From assembly GCA_046349775.1 (NCBI GenBank), contig JAXMBS010000073.1, forward strand, positions 1-27,762: 27,762 nucleotides of DNA. Direction: 5' to 3'. Each line of letters opens with the position of its first letter. Within the stretch, counting starts at the first letter, position 1. The notes beneath the pieces were generated by a model, which worked only from the letters and a program-made list of their open reading frames with translations, was not told the origin of the DNA and made no database searches. Positions 26,480 to 27,762 of the stretch are shown one piece after another. Origin of the DNA: JAEUIG01 sp046349775. GTDB taxonomy: Bacteria > Planctomycetota > Planctomycetia > Planctomycetales > Planctomycetaceae. The translations under genes and the position numbers were made by a program.

Positions 26480-27052
26480 ATGCTCCGCCAGTTGTCTGTC
26501 GATCAGTTTCTCGAGGAACGCGAGGAACTCCCGTTCAGCGGCCGCTGGTCGGAATTGGTCGAAGGGATCCCCATCTGCTTCGAACCGCCGGACCTGGTCC
26601 ACGGCAACGTGATCCTGAACGTCTCGAAGGTTCTCGCGGACTTTATTCAGCAGTCCGGCCTGGGCTATGCGTGCTTTGACCTGGGACTGCTGCTGGCGCG
26701 CGATCCCGACACGTTGCGCTATCCGGCGGTGAGTTACTTCCTCGACGGCCCGCGCTTCGCAGAAAGCGACAAGACGTTCACTGAAGCGCGGCCCGCCTTC
26801 GTGATTGAACTGGCCTCCTCGAGCGATCGGCGACGCCTGATGCGCAGCCGCGAACGGGAGTTTCTCAGTCGCGGCGTCCAGCTCGTCTGGACAATCGACA
26901 CTGCCGCCGGTGACGTGCAGGTCACGTCAGGCGAGCAACCGGATGGTCAGCGCTTCGCCGGCGACGAACGCCTGACGGCCGGCCCGTTACTTCCCGGCCT
27001 GTCGGTTCGGACCGCCGACCTCTTTGTAGAGCCGTCGTGGTGGTCGAAATAG
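26480..27052 (+). CDS. Uma2/DUF820-family protein with altered nuclease motif
   Basis: A 190-residue protein of the PD-(D/E)XK-like Uma2 family, which is expanded in planctomycetes and cyanobacteria. Family marks are WSELVEGIPICFEPP (23-37), HGNVILNVSKVLADF (41-55), LLARDPDTLRYP (71-82), FVIELASSSDRR, the block EFLSRGVQLVWTID and the ending GPLLPGLSVRTADLF. The aspartate normally found in the PDV motif after the RDPDT block is alanine here (A83), and the lysine of the usual K-x-x-EYL motif appears as arginine (R124), while E110 remains. It may be catalytically weak or dead. GGAGG lies four bases before the ATG at 26480. The family has no firm biological role. Confidence 0.87.
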   Translation: MLRQLSVDQFLEEREELPFSGRWSELVEGIPICFEPPDLVHGNVILNVSKVLADFIQQSGLGYACFDLGLLLARDPDTLRYPAVSYFLDGPRFAESDKTFTEARPAFVIELASSSDRRRLMRSREREFLSRGVQLVWTIDTAAGDVQVTSGEQPDGQRFAGDERLTAGPLLPGLSVRTADLFVEPSWWSK

Positions 27053-27068
27053 CCACCGCCAAAGGCAA

Positions 27069-27100
27069 GCACCCCGGCTGCTCTGCAGCAGCCGGGGTGC
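27069..27100 (+). terminator. Strong hairpin after the Uma2-like gene
   Basis: GCACCCCGGCTGCT (27069-27082) pairs perfectly with 27087-27100 around a CTGC loop, 16 bases after the stop. A 14-bp stem is terminator-like, but no T-run follows. The inner GGCTGCT/AGCAGCC heptamers also form the palindromes at 7626 and 7707. Confidence 0.65.
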
Positions 27101-27121
27101 GATTCGCTTCTCACGCTGACC

Positions 27122-27287
27122 GGACTAGTGGTCCGACTGTCTCTATTTGTCAGGCAGGTGCACTAGCCCGAAGCGCCAGCGAGGGTGTGTATCCGGCGAG
27201 AGATTCACCGCGGAGGGCACCGAGATCACTGAGAAACTCATGATCAACGCAAACTCTCCGTGTCCTCAGTGTTCTCCGTGGTGAAAT
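27122..27287. repeat. Composite of dispersed-type repeats in a gene-free interval
   Basis: The interval 27053-27322 has no gene. 27161-27188 is a REP-like sequence starting CACTAGCCCGAAGCG. 27203-27238 (ATTCACCGCGGAGGGCACCG and onward) is the imperfect reverse complement of 27254-27287 (ending TTCTCCGTGGTGAAAT), making a long hairpin with arms of about 34 bases. Confidence 0.7.
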
Positions 27288-27322
27288 TCCAAGTCGCATG
27301 ATAAAGACAGATAGATCGACCA

Positions 27323-27762
27323 CTAGAACCCGTACTTCGGGTTCGCCGGGTCGAAATCGATGTCCTTCAAGCCGGCGTTCGGCTTGAGGTTCGAGTAATA
27401 GTAGTCCTCGACGAGGATCGGTTCCGGCTTCGCAAATTCCCAGTTCTGCAGCCGCACGGGCAGTTCCGACGAGTTGTCGATGTACAGCCGCGTCTGCTGG
27501 ATCTTCACGTTCGCCCGCTCTTCGGCATAGCTGATCTGCGCCACCTTGACGCTTTGGGTGCCGATCTTGGCTTCCGGGAAGAACTTCACGTCCACGCCCG
27601 TCACTTTCGTCTCGGTCAGCCAGCGGTCCATCAGGATCGTCAACAGGTTCCGCAGGCCGATCTTGTGGATCGTGTACCGGTTTTCCTGCTTGACGCGATC
27701 GCTGTTCGGGTCGATTTCCAGCGCGCCGACGATCGAGGCAATTCCCGATTCACGGATCAGCA
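27323..27762 (-). CDS. DUF1571 protein, 3' part (5' end outside window)
   Basis: The minus-strand frame is open to the window edge; 145 C-terminal residues are seen before the TAG at 27323-27325. ALEIDPNSDRV, NRYTIHKIGLRNLL, KVAQISYAEE, LYIDNSSELPVRLQNWEF and VEDYYYSNLKPNAGLKDIDFD are characteristic of DUF1571, an exported LolA-like fold family typical of planctomycetes. The likely role is lipid or lipoprotein binding in the periplasm, by fold analogy only. The signal peptide is outside the window. Confidence 0.88.
   Translation of the reverse strand, partial: LIRESGIASIVGALEIDPNSDRVKQENRYTIHKIGLRNLLTILMDRWLTETKVTGVDVKFFPEAKIGTQSVKVAQISYAEERANVKIQQTRLYIDNSSELPVRLQNWEFAKPEPILVEDYYYSNLKPNAGLKDIDFDPANPKYGF

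Noticed and set aside
27203..27287. Long hairpin as terminal repeats of an insertion sequence
   Set aside because: Only about 15 bases lie between the arms, with no transposase and no target-site duplication.

Overview
The window is GC-rich bacterial chromosome, very probably from a planctomycete. This is inferred from gene content: a DUF1501 protein, a DUF1571 protein, an octaheme c-type cytochrome, a YkgJ-type cysteine-cluster protein, methenyl-tetrahydromethanopterin (H4MPT) cyclohydrolase with a RimK-like ATP-grasp ligase, and many short intergenic repeats of the kind common in that phylum. No rRNA, tRNA, CRISPR array, integrase or insertion sequence was found.

Layout. 1-834: 3' part of a DUF1501 gene. 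1178-2992: a FabH-like ketoacyl-ACP synthase III and a GNAT acetyltransferase. 3077-4231 (minus): exported beta-propeller lactonase. 4371-6460: LarA/DUF2088-like protein and a HisN-type phosphatase. 6659-8647: mch and a RimK-like ATP-grasp gene that carries an in-frame AT-rich repeat. 8754-10977: a two-gene ABC system (LolD-like ATPase, FtsX-like permease with a histidine-rich loop). 11081-12004 (minus): HSL-type hydrolase. 12304-14722: an SPFH-GYF protein and a two-zinc-ribbon membrane protein, resembling the Bacillus YdjI/YdjG pair. 14835-15170 (minus): A-type Fe-S carrier. 15411-19781: trpD, a mannonate dehydratase-like gene, an iron-type alcohol dehydrogenase and a PfkB sugar kinase, all broken by many small indels. 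19744-22271 (minus): GT2 glycosyltransferase overlapping a BshC-like gene. 22509-23117: Mn/Fe superoxide dismutase. 23475-24194: a small double-CxxC membrane protein and a YkgJ-like protein, convergent. 24346-26319: octaheme cytochrome. 26480-27052: Uma2-like protein with altered active site. 27323-27762 (minus): 5'-truncated DUF1571 protein.

Two points stand out. First, between about 15.89 and 20.08 kb every gene, on both strands, has frameshifts while keeping its family motifs. The sequence on either side is clean, so this looks like an unpolished assembly patch more than true decay; corrected, it would hold trpD and a sugar-acid catabolic set. Second, nearly every intergenic gap holds a short imperfect tandem or inverted repeat, and one such repeat sits inside the ATP-grasp reading frame. 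I did not find an unmistakable new defence or mobile system. The best candidates for under-described biology are the SPFH-GYF/zinc-ribbon pair, the His-rich FtsX exporter, the BshC-like/GT2 pair and the repeat-bearing ligase.
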